A stretch of 64,000 nucleotides of DNA from Phoenix dactylifera (taxonomy: Eukaryota; Streptophyta; Magnoliopsida; Arecales; Arecaceae): NCBI RefSeq assembly GCF_009389715.1, contig NC_052397.1, positions 16,378,129-16,442,128 of the forward strand, in the 5' to 3' direction. The notes under the pieces are model-generated. The model was not told the DNA's origin. It was given only the letters and a program-made list of their open reading frames with translations, and made no database searches. Made by a program: the position numbers and the translations under genes. Shown piece after piece: positions 40,272 to 52,805 of this stretch. The number at the start of each line of letters is the position of its first letter. The stretch's first letter is position 1.

Positions 40272-41173
40272 GGCTTTGTTTCGAAGAGCCCGTAGAACTT
40301 TTAAAAGTAGAACATTTTGAAATAGTGCTTTTTTAAAATAGAACTTTTATAAAAAAAATTATTTATTATTTAGTAACTAAATTTTTAAAATGTTGTGGAA
40401 CTTTAATATATGTTTGTCAAACAAACTAAGAAATTACTTTTGACATTACAAAAAGATTATAAAAAATATTGCATAAAATTATGCAACGGTGCATAATAAA
40501 ATAAATATGTATTAACATATAAATATATGATATAGTATAATATTGTAATAATATAATATAATATTAATCTAATATAGTTAATATAATATTGTATACTATA
40601 GCATGATAACATAATATAATTTGATATTATAACATAACATATCAAAGTATTATAATATAATATTATATTTATAATATAAAATAATATTTTGATATTATAA
40701 TACCATCAGACTCTTTGGAATAAAATAAAGAATGTAGACAAAAAAAATTTTCCTCAAACAAAAATCAAAATGATGGATAAATAAATAGAGAAAAGAAATA
40801 ACACCTTAATCACGCCGCAAGGGAGAAAGCCAAGGCCGACCATGATTCCTTGTTTATTGGGACACCTATAGATTTCTTTCTTCATGCATTATAATTTAAA
40901 AAAAAAATACTTTCTCTAATTATATGATTTTATTATAGGTATTTTGCTCTAAAAAAAATTATAAATCTAAAACAGCTTTCCGACAAATACTAAAAATGCT
41001 TTTTCAAAAAAAAACTGTATTTTAGAACTTTTTCCAAATAGACGTTTTCAAATTTCTGATAAAACTACAATAGCTTTCCAATTTTTTACCAAACACCTCT
41101 ATTCCATCCATAAGTACTTTTGAAGAATTAAAAAATACTTTCTAGTCCATCAAAAGATTTACCAAATGAGGCC
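40272..41173. mobile_element. Possible large Tourist-like MITE, about 902 bp
   Basis: The ends GGCTTTGTTTCG and, reversed, GGCCTCATTTGG are loosely inverted. Both sides carry TTA (40269-40271 and 41174-41176). The interior is extremely AT-rich with no coding sequence. The weak terminal match makes this only a moderate call. Confidence 0.5.
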
Positions 41174-41219
41174 TTAATACTTTAAATATTGGAAGGCCTT
41201 AATACTTTAAATATTGGGA
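41171..41219. repeat. Tandem duplication of about 25 bp
   Basis: GCCTTAATACTTTAAATATT is followed by GGAAG, then the same 20 bases again followed by GGGAG. Confidence 0.85.
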
Positions 41220-41469
41220 GCACTAGGCATGGGCTGCCCCATAATGTAGGTCTAGCCCAGCTTTGGGAGAGCAAGGTAGGGGACGATCGGAAGCATTAAC
41301 TCAGGTTATATCTTCCATGTAAAAGAAGGATTCACCTTATATCCACCTTATATCGCACTAATCCACCATTGGATCATCCATTGCTTGCTTTGATATTTGT
41401 ATAGGCAAGTGATCTAATGGTGGATTTGTACAAAAGAAGTTGAACCCTTCGCACAAAATATACAATCCC

Positions 41470-41476
41470 CCCACCC

Positions 41477-41507
<31 letters not shown>

Positions 41508-41513
41508 AAAAAT
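41470..41513. repeat. Homopolymer C tract followed by A tract
   Basis: About 27 C after a short CCACCC interruption, then about 15 A. It has no clear partner element. Length may be affected by assembly. Confidence 0.8.
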
Positions 41514-41519
41514 CTCAAG

Positions 41520-42330
41520 ATAAATAAATAATAAGTAAACTCATCTATCCCCATGGTCATTGAACCTAATTTGACCTCGTCAAGGTGCTAAATATCAACT
41601 CATTAGTCGCCATGTCAATAAGGCTTAAAATTATCAATATTTTTTAGAAAAAAGAATAATTTTTTGAAATATCCAAAAGAACAAAATAAAGTGCATTCGT
41701 TCTTTCATTTTCTAGTGAAAAGAAAAAAACCAATTGTCTATTATGGAAATAGATTTTAGGAACACTTGATCGGTGTCACCATGAGGTTTAAACTTTTTTT
41801 AGGAAAAAAAAATTAGGAGCAGTCCATTGATGTCACCGTGCAATTCAAACTCTTTTTAGCAAAAAAAAAAAAAAAGGTGAAAGCACCAGACATCCATATT
41901 TACATCTATCCCCAAAAATAAAGATAAAAAACGAAAAAAATCAAGTTTAAAGGGAGGTAAAACTCCCAACCATATCATGACCATGTCATTCCTAAACATT
42001 TTATAAGATGATTCAAATGATTTAATATTTATATTGAATTTGATTCTTACTTTTGATTTTGAATATTTCTTGTTTGAAGATAAGAAAATAATATTTCCAG
42101 ATTTTTCTCGAAAAAAATTTATGTCATTTAATAAGATCATTTAAAATTTTAGATGCACCTTTACCCATCCAAATATTTACATATTTGTCAACATGAACCC
42201 GATCCACCCAAACCCTGCATTCAGACACCGTACTTAAATTCAAAATCTGCACCTGGAACCCCAATTTTATGAATCTAAAGTACCATCAGTCAAAACCACA
42301 GAGAAAGACCCGTAATGAAGCATACACAAA
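41520..42330. other. AT-rich intergenic DNA, no gene seen
   Basis: No ORF of interest and no transposon ends. Two short near-identical A-rich segments with GGTGTCACCATGAGGTT and TGATGTCACCGTGCAATT lie near 41773 and 41829. Confidence 0.5.
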
Positions 42331-42429
42331 GGATCTTGGTGGATTCGAACCACCATCCTCTCAAGCAATTGGGAGCATCAACAACCCTCAAAGCTTTGAG
42401 CGCTCTTACCATTTAGAGCTTAAAGATCC
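42331..42429 (-). ncRNA. tRNA-like sequence with an abnormal anticodon arm
   Basis: Read on the minus strand, the 99-nt segment has a perfect 7-bp acceptor stem (GGATCTT with AAGATCC) and a perfect 5-bp T stem (GGTGG with CCACC) around a 7-nt loop TTCGAAT. It has a D-arm-like GCTC-loop-GAGC hairpin and a Pol III B box GGTTCGAATCC. CTCAA can pair with TTGAG to close the anticodon stem, but 31 nt lie between them instead of 7, and no U33-anticodon arrangement is clear. It could be an intron-containing tRNA, a tRNA pseudogene or the head of a SINE. No CCA and no clear amino-acid identity. Confidence 0.5.
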
Positions 42430-45400
42430 GCAAGCCAGGTTAGGCAAACTTGGTGAATAAACATCCAACATACCATTGTAACCTCCGCATAAAATTTGCT
42501 CTAAGCTTCGCCTCTCGCAATAAAGACCATCAGATCGTCAGTCAAAGGCAAGAGACATTTTCGAGGGATTTTAAATTTAAAATTAATCTGATTAAATAGC
42601 CATCCACACAAACCCAAAATACGTGAATAGATTTTTTTTAAAAATATCCTTCGGTAAGTGGGAAAAATACAACTCCAATTACCAAAGCAAGGTTACCTTT
42701 CCGGGACAGACATACAACCTGCAACAACCCGTCATAAAAGATCCCAAATCTTAAAATGTCGTCTGAGGTTGTTTCACAAAAGCTTTCTTAAATTAGGACA
42801 ACTCGCTAAACATCATTCGACTCTCGGGACAATCTAACCACCGACCGACCAATCACATCTCGAGAAATTCCACAGAATACAAAATACAACGAAATTTACC
42901 ATAGAACTTTAAAGATCTGAACCATATTTATCTGCAAATAATTATCCAACAGTGTGAATACCCAGTGTGATAACCAGGCTCGGACAAGCAAAATAAAGCC
43001 ACATAAATCAAAAATGTTTTCAGAACTCAAAAAACCACTAATCATCCTTCAATGAAATAAAAACTTACATCTATAACCCATAGTCCAACATAACCCTCCT
43101 GCATTAAACTTCAATATTGTTAAAAAAAATTTCCAACACAAAAAATAAAGAGGTAACAGGGTCTCTTTATGAAATTTACAAGAAATTTAACCAAAATGTA
43201 AACCGAGGACCCTACACGCCATCAGCGTGCGAGACAAACCTCCGCCAACTTACTAGAGAATCTGAGGGATTTAATAGACTAAACGTGCAGAGGATGCATA
43301 GTGGATAAAAATTTAAAACGGCTGAAAAAATCCAAATAGAATTAGCACAAAGTCACTAAAACAGATTAAAATTCAACCAGTCGGGATACCTAACGGGTTC
43401 AAATAAACGATCGCAGTTTCTGGCTTCAAAGACAATCAACCGAAAAACAACGAAAAAAGATGAAAATTAATAGTAAAAGAATTTTTAAGAACAAATGCAT
43501 ACAAAGTTAACAGGTAAAGCGAAAACATAAAAAATAAAATAAAAATAAAACAACCAAACGATAAGGTCAGAACAAAGAGCTTAAATGAGAAAAATATAAA
43601 ACAAAACCAAACCCCCGCCCGCCCTCCAGGACTCGCTGAACACAGACCCCCGAAAAGCAATTGATTTTTCTTCCATGGATTTGCCCATCGACTAAAAAAA
43701 TCGATCCACCACACCCTAAAAGCATGCATCCCCCCGTCGTCCACATCGATAACTCCCAAACGCTTCAAAAAAAAAAAAAAAAAATCAAAGCCTCACAGCT
43801 ATCCAATCACAATATGATGGCAAAAGACCATAAGGGCACGATATGACGACATAAAGACAACAAAGCCACAACAGGAACTAGCCTTTCTCCACTATAGCAT
43901 ATCCAACAAAACCATCACCACACACCCAATAATTTAAAAAAGTTAGAAAAGACCATTGAAGCATATAAAGAATTCATCTCAGCATCATACCGTCTAAGAT
44001 GAGAAATTTAACGTATCCCATACTCAAAAACTTAAAAACATTATTCCAAACTACAAACTTAATTCAGCTTCAAAATGGCACAAGCCAAAAAATGAATTGA
44101 GAGGTCGAAACTTGTCAAGAGTTGATTACCATATTTCGAGGTCGATCCCTTGCTGATCTGAGATAATACATCCTCAGAAAGGAAACTAAGCGTTGTAGCC
44201 ACATGTAAGTTCCAACAACGTAAAGGACGACTAAAAATAGATTTTGCAAAGAATCGCAAGCGTGATGAATTATACTTGAACGTAGATCATGAGTCGAGCT
44301 AACTGTAGAACATGCAAGTTGGAACAGAATTGAAGTTCCGCAGAATAACCGTGTTCCATCAACAGATTTCAATTCCTCTTTATAGTAGTAGAGAGCTCCC
44401 GTCGATATGTTGAAGCTCGCCGACCAAAGTCGTAGTATCTCTGCAAAAGACGTTCTCCGAGCAAAGCTGATAAGGTTCCTGCCTTTCACATATCTTGCGT
44501 TCCATCCAGAGCCTTCATCTGGCTTTCGGCAACAAAACAAGTTCCTCAAATCCAGAATCCTCGTACCAACCATGAGCCTGGGCGGTCTGGATGTTGCAGC
44601 GAAATCCGGCGACCACACCATAATATTACCATACAGACGCTCACATGGAGCAACAACTGCCTCCAAGAGGCTAACATTACAAACAACCTCCCCTCTACAG
44701 AAAATAACAAACTTTACAACAAAGTAATTAACTAAAATTTTGAAGGCCACCGCCAACAATATTTCGAACACAACAAATAACACAATAAGAAAGAAATTCT
44801 TGAATGTACGATAGCAAAAAAAGAGAGAGGAGCAAAATTCAGCAAGAACACATAATAACCAATAGAAAGTAATAATATATCAAAATGGAACTCTCCGCGG
44901 CATAGCAATGATATGATTGTGCTTTGCTTTCATAATTAAGTGAGGAATTTTTCCGGGTATTAGACCGCAACCACAACAAAACGTAACCGAGGGAAAGAAT
45001 TGCATGATGTAAGAATACCTTTGCTTGCTCCCTATTTTTATAAAGGATACGTGCTGAACAAACTGGAGGAAATAAATCAACTGAATGAAATGATACCATT
45101 TGCTTTTGGGGGGCAAAGTGAATTTAATTTACATCCATAGTTTTTCGCATGCAGATTATCGATAAAATTGGCTGAAATAAATTATTCAGAAAATATATCC
45201 AATAATATCCTTCTTTTCTTTATAAAATGGAATTCAAGATATATTAGATATTAATTCATTTGTACCTCAGCGTTCGCAGGTTGACGACGACCACCAGAGA
45301 GCTCCCGTCAATGCTTTCGTAATGATAAGTCGAGGATGGACGATAGGAAAATATGATGGCGTAGTTTGCGCCCAAGCAGAGAAGGAATAAAAAAGGATAG

Positions 45401-46460
45401 AAGACAGAGGGAAGAAGGGGAAAGAAGACAGCAGAAGGGGAGAACCCGGGGAAAAAAAACAACCCCGTGCGATCCCCCCCGACAACACCAAGAAAAAAAA
45501 AATTTTATTAGGGACTGGTGACCTGCCATGCGAGCGCACCCAACATGGCAAAGGTCGGTAATAACAACGACAAACAGACCCAATAGAGATATACCCCACA
45601 TCCCACCCCTTACCTTTCCCCTTCATGGAGTTCCCTGGCTTCCATTTGCTCTACATAAGAGACAGAAACCCACCCCTTAACATCTCTAATTTCAATTTCT
45701 CAAAACAAGAGATATCAGGTGGAGATTCAGTGATTAATACCCTCATTTGTTTACATCCGATCGAAGGACGAAGATCGCCACGATCACACCCTAGGCGCAG
45801 AGATCCACAAAACTGAACCGCGATCCCATGGAATCCCGTAGATCTGAAACAAGAAAACCTCGATCCTCGATTCCTTCGTTCGGAGCCCCATCCTTCGGAC
45901 GTAGATCAGTGGAAGAAGATCTAAGACCAGATAAAATCCGAACCAAATAAAGGAGTAAAAAAACAAACCGCTTGACCTGAAACCGTCACAGATGCGTAAA
46001 AACGAAGAATAATGGTTGCCAGAACAGCAAGGATAACCGAAATCGTTCTCAAAAAATAAGCAAAACTTACACAAAAATCAAATAAACACAGAAATATAGG
46101 ATAGCAGATCGGGGAACAAAATAGCCAGCCAACAACCTCCTCAAATGAAAAGAAAAACCATAAGGCAGCGATATTTTTAACAACTTGGAGGAAATGTTTC
46201 TAATAATTTGAAAACAAATATATGCAACAGACAAAAAATAAAAGCCATATAAAAAGTTAGATCGCTACAAACTGAAGAGTTATTCAATTATTCAAAATAA
46301 GCTCGGAAAAAAAAAAGAGTCGAGTCTAGAATAAATTTAAAAAAACACACACACAAGATGGAAGAAAACCAAACGGAAAAAGCTAGACAAGCATTAAGAA
46401 TGATCGAAACAACGCAAATACGAACGGGCATCCACCGCCGAACACGAAACAAAAGGAAGC
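42430..46460 (-). other. Candidate transcribed region of an unidentified minus-strand gene
   Basis: Upstream (46.46-46.6 kb) is a promoter-like region. Below it lie intron-like T-rich stretches and short exon-like segments with good splice borders: CTCTTATGTAG before 45650 with GAAAG/GTAAGG after 45612, and TTTTCTGTAG near 44690. The first of these contains an ATG (M-E-A-R-E-L-H-E-G-E) that would join in frame to the 222-residue ORF at 44115-44783. I do not recognise the product, and chance agreement is possible. The unit may be non-coding. Confidence 0.3.
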
Positions 46461-46600
46461 CCTAGGGATGAAGAAATGGAGGAGAGGGGCATGGTATTTA
46501 TTGACCCGCTTGGAGAAAATGGACGGGCCGGATTAAAGCGGTGCTAGTGTTGAGGCGCTAGGATCCGTCCACGTGTTTGGACAGTATTGGTCGTGCCAGC
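46461..46600 (-). promoter_or_regulatory. Promoter-like region with G-box and TATA-like element
   Basis: On the minus strand: a G-box CACGTG at 46570-46575, a TATA-like AATAAATA at 46495-46502, and CCCTAGGGCTTCC about 30 bp further downstream, close to the expected TSS. The TELO-box-like CCCTAGGGC is frequent near starts of plant housekeeping genes. The gene served is not identified. Confidence 0.5.
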
Positions 46601-47264
46601 TAAGGCGGTGGAGGCAGGCATCAATGGCGGGCCACGCTCGGCGTATACCGACTCGACTTTTATGCGAGTCCTTATCCCCAATTTGACGTCATTGCTTACG
46701 AAACCACCTTTGGCGGTTCCTTAAGGGAATGGCAAGGCTGGCCGTTGCGTTCTTGCAACCGTCCTCATACGAAACGTCTATGCGGGATATCATCAGCCGT
46801 CCGAATTGGACCTGGATGCAATCTCGTCCGTTCAGTTATGGAGCCATTATCGCATTCTGCTGTGATCGATTTGAACTAATGCACAAATTTAGGAGATTGG
46901 AGACGGGTAGAATTATTCTTGCTTGCATTCCTTCCACGGCAACTAACTTTATGGCGTGTAGGTGATGCAATCTACGAACCACATTCGTTCTTTGATCCAA
47001 TTTTGAAGCCAGCCCGTTTTATGCCTATATTATATGAAAAAATAAAAATTGGACGATTATCAGAAACACCCTTCCATCGTTAAGTATTTTTAAATTGATA
47101 CTGCAAGTTTCCAAAGCATATCAGAATGGCTATTTAACTCATCAATTAGCCAGCACCATTAGCCCATCGTTCCAAATAACCGAAATACTCTTATTAAATT
47201 CAGGCATCTTTCAATATCTTTTTCATTGTCCCTAATTTCCGCTGCTTCAATCCGACCTTTATGT
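46601..47264. other. Intergenic DNA upstream of the 46.5-kb promoter
   Basis: A 78-residue plus ORF (46729-46965) has no recognisable content. Confidence 0.45.
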
Positions 47265-47685
47265 GGGAGGTGGTAAACCTTTGAGACTTTAGTTGGTGGA
47301 GCGGAGCTCGGAGCCGCATAAGAGAGAGTCTTCTATGCAAAACGAGTTCTAGAGGTTGGGCACATCATCTTGGAGGGTAATTTAGTAAAAATGATTAAGC
47401 GGATTCTATAAAAGAGGTCAGGGGTTTTTGATCATCCATTTCTAAATGATATCTAGAGGCTGCTGAGGAATTGCAATGCCTATCAAGTTGTGCATGTGTT
47501 CCGAGAGGCGAATCAAACTGTTAATTGGATGGCCTTATTTACTGCTCACCATTTTGAAGAAATATTTTGGACCCATTTTGTATATGTTTTTTTATTTCTG
47601 TAGAATATTTTGTCTCTCATCTTTAATGGTAATATTTATATGAGACTAATGTGAGTTGTCGATATAAAAGTTAAAAAAAGAGAAG

Positions 47686-47690
<5 letters not shown>
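47265..47690 (+). mobile_element. LINE 3' fragment (RNase H)
   Basis: In broken frames the plus strand reads Y-A-K-R-V-L-E-V-G-H-I-I-L-E-G-N, then V-F-R-E-A-N-Q-T-V-N-W-M-A-L-F-T-A-H-H-F. This is the RNase H end signature shared with the other copies. The 3' side runs straight into a GA microsatellite. Confidence 0.8.

Positions 47691-47762
<72 letters not shown>
47691..47762. repeat. (GA)n microsatellite
   Basis: About 36 GA units, directly 3' of a LINE tail. Confidence 0.95.
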
Positions 47763-47766
<4 letters not shown>

Positions 47767-48479
47767 ACATGAGAAGAATAACAGGAGAGAGAACGAGGGA
47801 GAGGATAGCAAATGGGAGGAGAAAAGAAAGCAATAGGATGAGGGGAGGGTTGTAGGGAGGGAGGATTTGTCAAGTCACATCACTCCTATTACTATTCTCT
47901 TAAACTTATTCATTGCTACTATGAGGCCCAGCCACACGCTAGGCCGGCCTGTTGGCCCGATCCGTCACCAAATAAAGACACCAACGAGCTAAATCTTGAG
48001 TTAGACTATTCAGACTAATTAAAATATTTAATTTAATTTAAATAAATAGTTAGCATATATTTATTTATGTCATATTAAATTTTTTGTAAAAAATATTTAA
48101 ATAAAATTTTAAAACTTATTATTGTTTTAATATAGTATATAGCATTTTATGCTTGTATGATCTGCCATACATATATACGGCATATGTTATACTCTAGATT
48201 CGAGGTGTGATATAGCGAAAAAATTTGCCAATTCGGATCACTCCTATTGCTATTCATTTAAACTCTTACACTTTCTCCGACTCAAGTCTCTACATGCTTT
48301 CGCTTTATCCAATCTCAAAAAAGCTGGTAAATTCCATGATAAATTCTAATAAACCATCACGGCCTTCCGCTCTTGTGGTTTTCTTTTTATTATTTATTTA
48401 TTTATTTATTTATTTTGCTAAAGCGGATGGATAATAGACGAATATATATGCACCCAATAAAATTAAAAAACAAAATATC
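47763..48479. other. AT-rich intergenic DNA with a TTTA repeat
   Basis: A short (TTTA)n lies near 48384-48413. No gene is seen. Confidence 0.55.
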
Positions 48480-48790
48480 TCGGAGTGTCAGATGCAACTC
48501 TCCATCTCCAGTCCACATGGTACTATCCGAGTGATTGGCTACATGAGCACCCACCTAGTTCGCGGGCCCATTAACTTCACAGAAAACATGGTTAGCCTGC
48601 AAGACCCCTCCATCCCTCACCATTATTAAGATATTTCGAAGCTAAGGGTGGACACAATTATTATTCTTTGGACCCTCTCGAATCTAGTTGATGATCGTGG
48701 CTAAGTTTCTCTCCAAAATAATGGAACTGGCCCGTAAAAGCTCTCCGATTCTCTTGCCTAAGTTTCTTTGAGCCCGCCATAAAAACCTCC
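48480..48790 (-). mobile_element. LINE 3' fragment (RNase H)
   Basis: The minus strand gives S-S-I-I-L-E-R-N-L-A-T-I-I-N-W-I-R and later C-E-V-N-G-P-A-N-(stop)-V-G-A-H-V-A-N-H-S-D-S-T. This is the RNase H order of the LINE family, with a stop where tryptophan is expected. Confidence 0.7.
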
Positions 48791-48899
48791 CCCTTTTGGA
48801 CATTTAAAGCCTCGCCGACCTTCCTTGCTACCTCATCGAAGGCCAACTCCTTGGTCTGGGCCTCGCTGCTGGAGGAGGCAGACTCGAGAAGGTGGAGAG

Positions 48900-49313
48900 G
48901 GCCGATTTGAAAACTTCAAGGGCCAGTTTGAAAATTTTAAAGATGAGGAAGTATCTCTAAATATTGTATATTATTATTTTCCTAATTCTAATTATCGTAC
49001 ATAATTTTTTTAAATTCTAAAGATTTTAACAAATTGGTCATGAATTATAGTGTCCACCAGACTGGAGTTATGCTAGTAAAATTCTATTGTACATCTTAGT
49101 TCTAATTATTTAATTTATTTTGGAAATAAGTTATCAAGAGTTTTCTTGAGTTATTATGAGTTGAACTAAATTGAATAGATTGGGCTGGATTGGTTGAGCT
49201 TAAGTTTTACAAATTTAATAAATTATGAGTCATGAGAGTCAAATTAGACTATGTGGAATATAAATCAAGATTTTATGTTATTATCCTAACTTGATACAAC
49301 TCAATGAGAAATA
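48900..49313. other. AT-rich intergenic DNA, no gene seen
   Basis: Nothing recognisable besides low-complexity sequence. Confidence 0.5.
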
Positions 49314-49449
49314 TGTAACAACCCAGAATCTCATCCAAAATGGCTAGCCGGAAGTTATTATTTGGATTTCTTGATCCTGTATAAGTACCCAAGATCTACC
49401 CAGCGAATAACCGATTTGGACTAAATACACGCCCACACGGATCCTCACA
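49314..49449 (-). repeat. TRIM 3' LTR
   Basis: 136 bp, TG...CA ends, about 90% alike with the other LTR by eye. Confidence 0.9.
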
Positions 49450-49925
49450 TACTCCCCCTGTTCAAGCCCTAGCATTAACCTCGTCAGGCTAAGGGTTCAA
49501 ATTTATTTAAATCTAATCACAAACACTACGATTGGCTCGTGGTCAGCCCTAATGGATCCGTGCTGCAGTGTCCCCCAATCCACATAGGTTATAGGTCGGA
49601 TCTGCTCTGATACCATTGTTAGGGCCGTAGGCGCTGCCATCTCACTAAAACCCGCAAGTGATACTGAATGCTTAACCATGGTCTTTTAAACCGACCATCC
49701 CAAGCGCCCCCCAGCGTTCGATTGCGATTTGGCACCCACCGGCTTCCGCCGCGAGCGAGCCCTGCTGATTTGGCCCACACCGGCCTCTGCCAACAATCCC
49801 CCAGCAAGCGAGCCCTGCTGATTTTGCCCACACCAGCCTCCGCCAACAATTCCCTCCCATAGCAAGGGAGTTTTTTTATCGCTTATCCTAGAAATCGAAC
49901 CCGTGCCGCTGGCTCTGATACCACT

Positions 49926-50062
49926 TGTAACAACCCAGGACCGCACCCAAAATGGCTAGCCGGAAAGTATTATTTGGATTCCTTGATCTTGTATAAGTAC
50001 CGAAGATCTGCCCAGCGAATAATCAATGTAGGACTAAACACACGCCCGCACGGATCCTCACA
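49926..50062 (-). repeat. TRIM 5' LTR
   Basis: 137 bp, followed on the minus strand by the iMet primer-binding site. Confidence 0.9.
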
Positions 50063-51672
50063 TAATATTAATTGCCTCTCCAAGTAAGCTCCATTGAAAT
50101 ATTTTGCATATTCTAGGCGACCCTAATCATGTCAAAATTACCAAATTTATAAAAAGGGCGCTCATGTCTTTGGGTTGGTGAATGAGGGCGCCGAGCATAA
50201 TAAAACCCTAATAAGATTGGATTATCCTGACAGGTCCGCATAACAAATGAAACACATACAAAAAATAACTCAGAGAAAAGTTTGTGCAATTGATCAAATT
50301 ATTTTATTACCTGGAGCCATCAAATTATGTAGTTCTGTACCAAAACACCTGATCAAATACTGTTTGATTTCAGTATTTATTTTAGTGAATTTTTCAATCC
50401 GAACCTGATTCAAAACTGAACCTGAAATAAAAATACTCAATAATTATTATCATTATTTTTTTTTTTACATTTAGTGTAAATCTAAATTAGAAACTTAAGA
50501 AGATAACAGTGAAGATGACTCTTTTGTTGATAAGATAATTTATAGAATCTTTCTCGATATTAATAAAATTAGAAACTTTAAATCAATAATTGTAAATTAT
50601 ATTATCAACCATCCTATTAATCGAGCTTATTTTTTATATATTTTTTCTCTCTTTCTTAAGCATGATATAATTGTGGATTGATGAAGGTAAAATAGAAGGA
50701 TTAAAATATTCACCAAAATTCTGTTGTATTGAAAAATTTATCACTATGCTTCTTTTTTTTAATGTAGTTGGTCTCATTTTACTTAGTCTATTATGTTTGT
50801 TTGTTGGTTGTATTATTATTTTAAATTATTGAGTTTGTTAAATGATGGGGTTATTAGTTTTGAATATATGTATTATGGATAATTTCTTTACTTTAATATT
50901 TATATGTAAAAATTCTTTACTTTAGTTTTGGTTTTTGTTTTGCAATTTTTTAGGTGGTTGTTATAGTTTTTCATTTTTAAAAAACAATTTTATTTTTCTT
51001 TTCTTCAATAACCACATGGAATATGCAATGGAGAAAAAGTGGAGGGAATCTCAAAGAGAAGGAGGAGGAGACATAAGAAGCAGCTGGATTCTTCTGGCCA
51101 CTCCGCAACTTGGGCCACCTCATGCAGTTAAATGAACTCGCCGTAGAGGAAGAACTTGGCACTATGGTGGATTGCTTTATTGTAATTTGAATATTGCATA
51201 TAGATATTACTTTTTTAATTGGCAAATTTTTTATATAATTCATATATATATAATATAAAAATTTATGTTTTGATTGGATATGAATCTTTTCCGCAACATC
51301 ATTATTCATAAATCAGACCGGAGCTCAAATGAATAATATATTGCTGATTCTCGTGAGTTGTCTTTCTTAAAGAAATAAGGAAAAAAACTGAATAATTGAA
51401 TGGAATTGTAGTTTGCACTCTTTTTTATATATAAAAGGCTGTATGTCCTTTGTCCTTTAATATGTTCTTGTTCCGCTCTTTATCTAACGCGAACCTGATA
51501 TAATGCTATGTCCAAGAAGAAAACACCAATTAATCCACTGTCGCCGTCCGAGGACGGATTATTTGTACCTCAGAGTCACGTCGAGCTATGGAAAGAAGCG
51601 TATTGCTAAGATAATCGGTAGCTCGTAGCTTTCACTGTTTTACTTTTACTGTAGCTCTACAAGATGCTGCGG
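50063..51672. other. AT-rich intergenic DNA, no gene seen
   Basis: Long low-complexity A/T sequence. No ORF with recognisable content. Confidence 0.55.
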
Positions 51673-52025
51673 TTTTTTTCTTTTTTTTTTTTTGGCCCAG
51701 GGCCTTAAGGACTGCCTTAGAGTTGGGCCAGCCCTGCCTATAAAGAATATCTTGAATCCGATAATAAATTCTATTGTGGTGGTTATCACCACCTGATATA
51801 TCTAATTAGAACGAAACATATCTGGTACAAATACAACTTTTTCTCTCCAACCCACAGAATGTCTTCGGAGTGACTGGCCAAGCTATCCAATCTGTGACCC
51901 TATTTGCCTTCTTGAATAGATGCTTGGTCTGAAAAGCCACTCTATTGCTCACCATAGTTCGAATATCTTGAAGCAGAGAATAGCCTCCACTAACATAACT
52001 ATATTCATCTTGAATTCAGCCTGGC
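51673..52025 (-). mobile_element. LINE 3' fragment (RNase H) with poly-A tail
   Basis: The minus strand reads S-L-L-Q-D-I-R-T-M-V, then L-F-K-K-A-N-R-V-T-D-W-I-A-W and F-C-G. A T run at 51673-51693 is the poly-A tail on the minus strand. It is 5'-truncated inside RNase H. Confidence 0.8.
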
Positions 52026-52706
52026 CGGGTTGCCCTTAAAAATAGTAGAGTGACAAAAAAGTGGAGCTAATTAAACCAAAATACAGTGGATAGAAAGTCC
52101 ATTCAAACAATAGAGATTTTTTCTCTATAATAAATTACCATAGGGTGTAGTCACGTCATGCATTACCCAGCCACAACGGGGTAGATCCTGTAGTTCTCAT
52201 AAATAAAGAGATCAAAAACTCTATAAATATAAATAATATTCCTAAAAATTCTATATTTTCATTCTATACATTGAATATGATCTCATAAATAATAAAGGAA
52301 AATTATCTCCGCCTTGATTTAAAAAAGTAATTCCACTTGGGGAGGAGACGCTATGGGGCCCATATACACGTGAAGAGTGTAGAAAAGCGTGTTTAATTGT
52401 TGTCAAGTTTTTGCGCAGAAGAAAAATCTCCCTCACACGTGACAGTGACTCGTGGCAAACCATTCCCAGCGCAACATGGCAGCACTCGGGACCACTCGAC
52501 CGTTGGGCAGGGATTCAAGCATCCGTTGGTGATTTAAAAAGATAAAATCCTCGAGAAACACCCGGTCCCCATCTCCCTGGTATTTCTCGGAACGTTTACA
52601 GGTATAAAACTTGGTCCGGGTTCGCGGCAGTCTTCTGGAAATACGTGCGGCGGGGCCCAACTCGAAGAAGAAAAATAACTTAACGATCGTCTCTTTCCGT
52701 CACGGT

Positions 52707-52709
<3 letters not shown>
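52026..52709. other. Intergenic DNA, no gene seen
   Basis: No gene or element ends recognised. Confidence 0.5.

Positions 52710-52804
<95 letters not shown>
52710..52804. repeat. (TA)n microsatellite, about 95 bp
   Basis: Uninterrupted TA repeat directly beyond the 3' end of a minus-strand LINE tail. Confidence 0.95.

Positions 52805-52805
<1 letters not shown>

Larger units (their letters stand above)
49314..50062 (-). mobile_element. TRIM (short LTR retrotransposon), 749 bp
   Basis: Two LTRs of 136 and 137 bp (49314-49449 and 49926-50062) face the same way, with TGTGAGGATCC/GTTGTTACA ends on the minus strand. Immediately inside the 5' LTR (minus strand) is AGTGGTATCAGAGCC, a primer-binding site for initiator-Met tRNA. 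A purine-rich tract (AACAGGGGGAGTA) precedes the 3' LTR. The internal 476 bp has no gag or pol. The flanks AAATA and TAATA form an imperfect 5-bp target duplication. The inner LTR edge keeps the conserved ACATTG/ACATCGG-type motif. It needs enzymes from other elements to move. Confidence 0.9.

Noticed and set aside
42262-46080. Search for box C/D snoRNAs in the T-rich intron-like region
   Set aside because: No properly spaced RUGAUGA and CUGA boxes with terminal stems were found.
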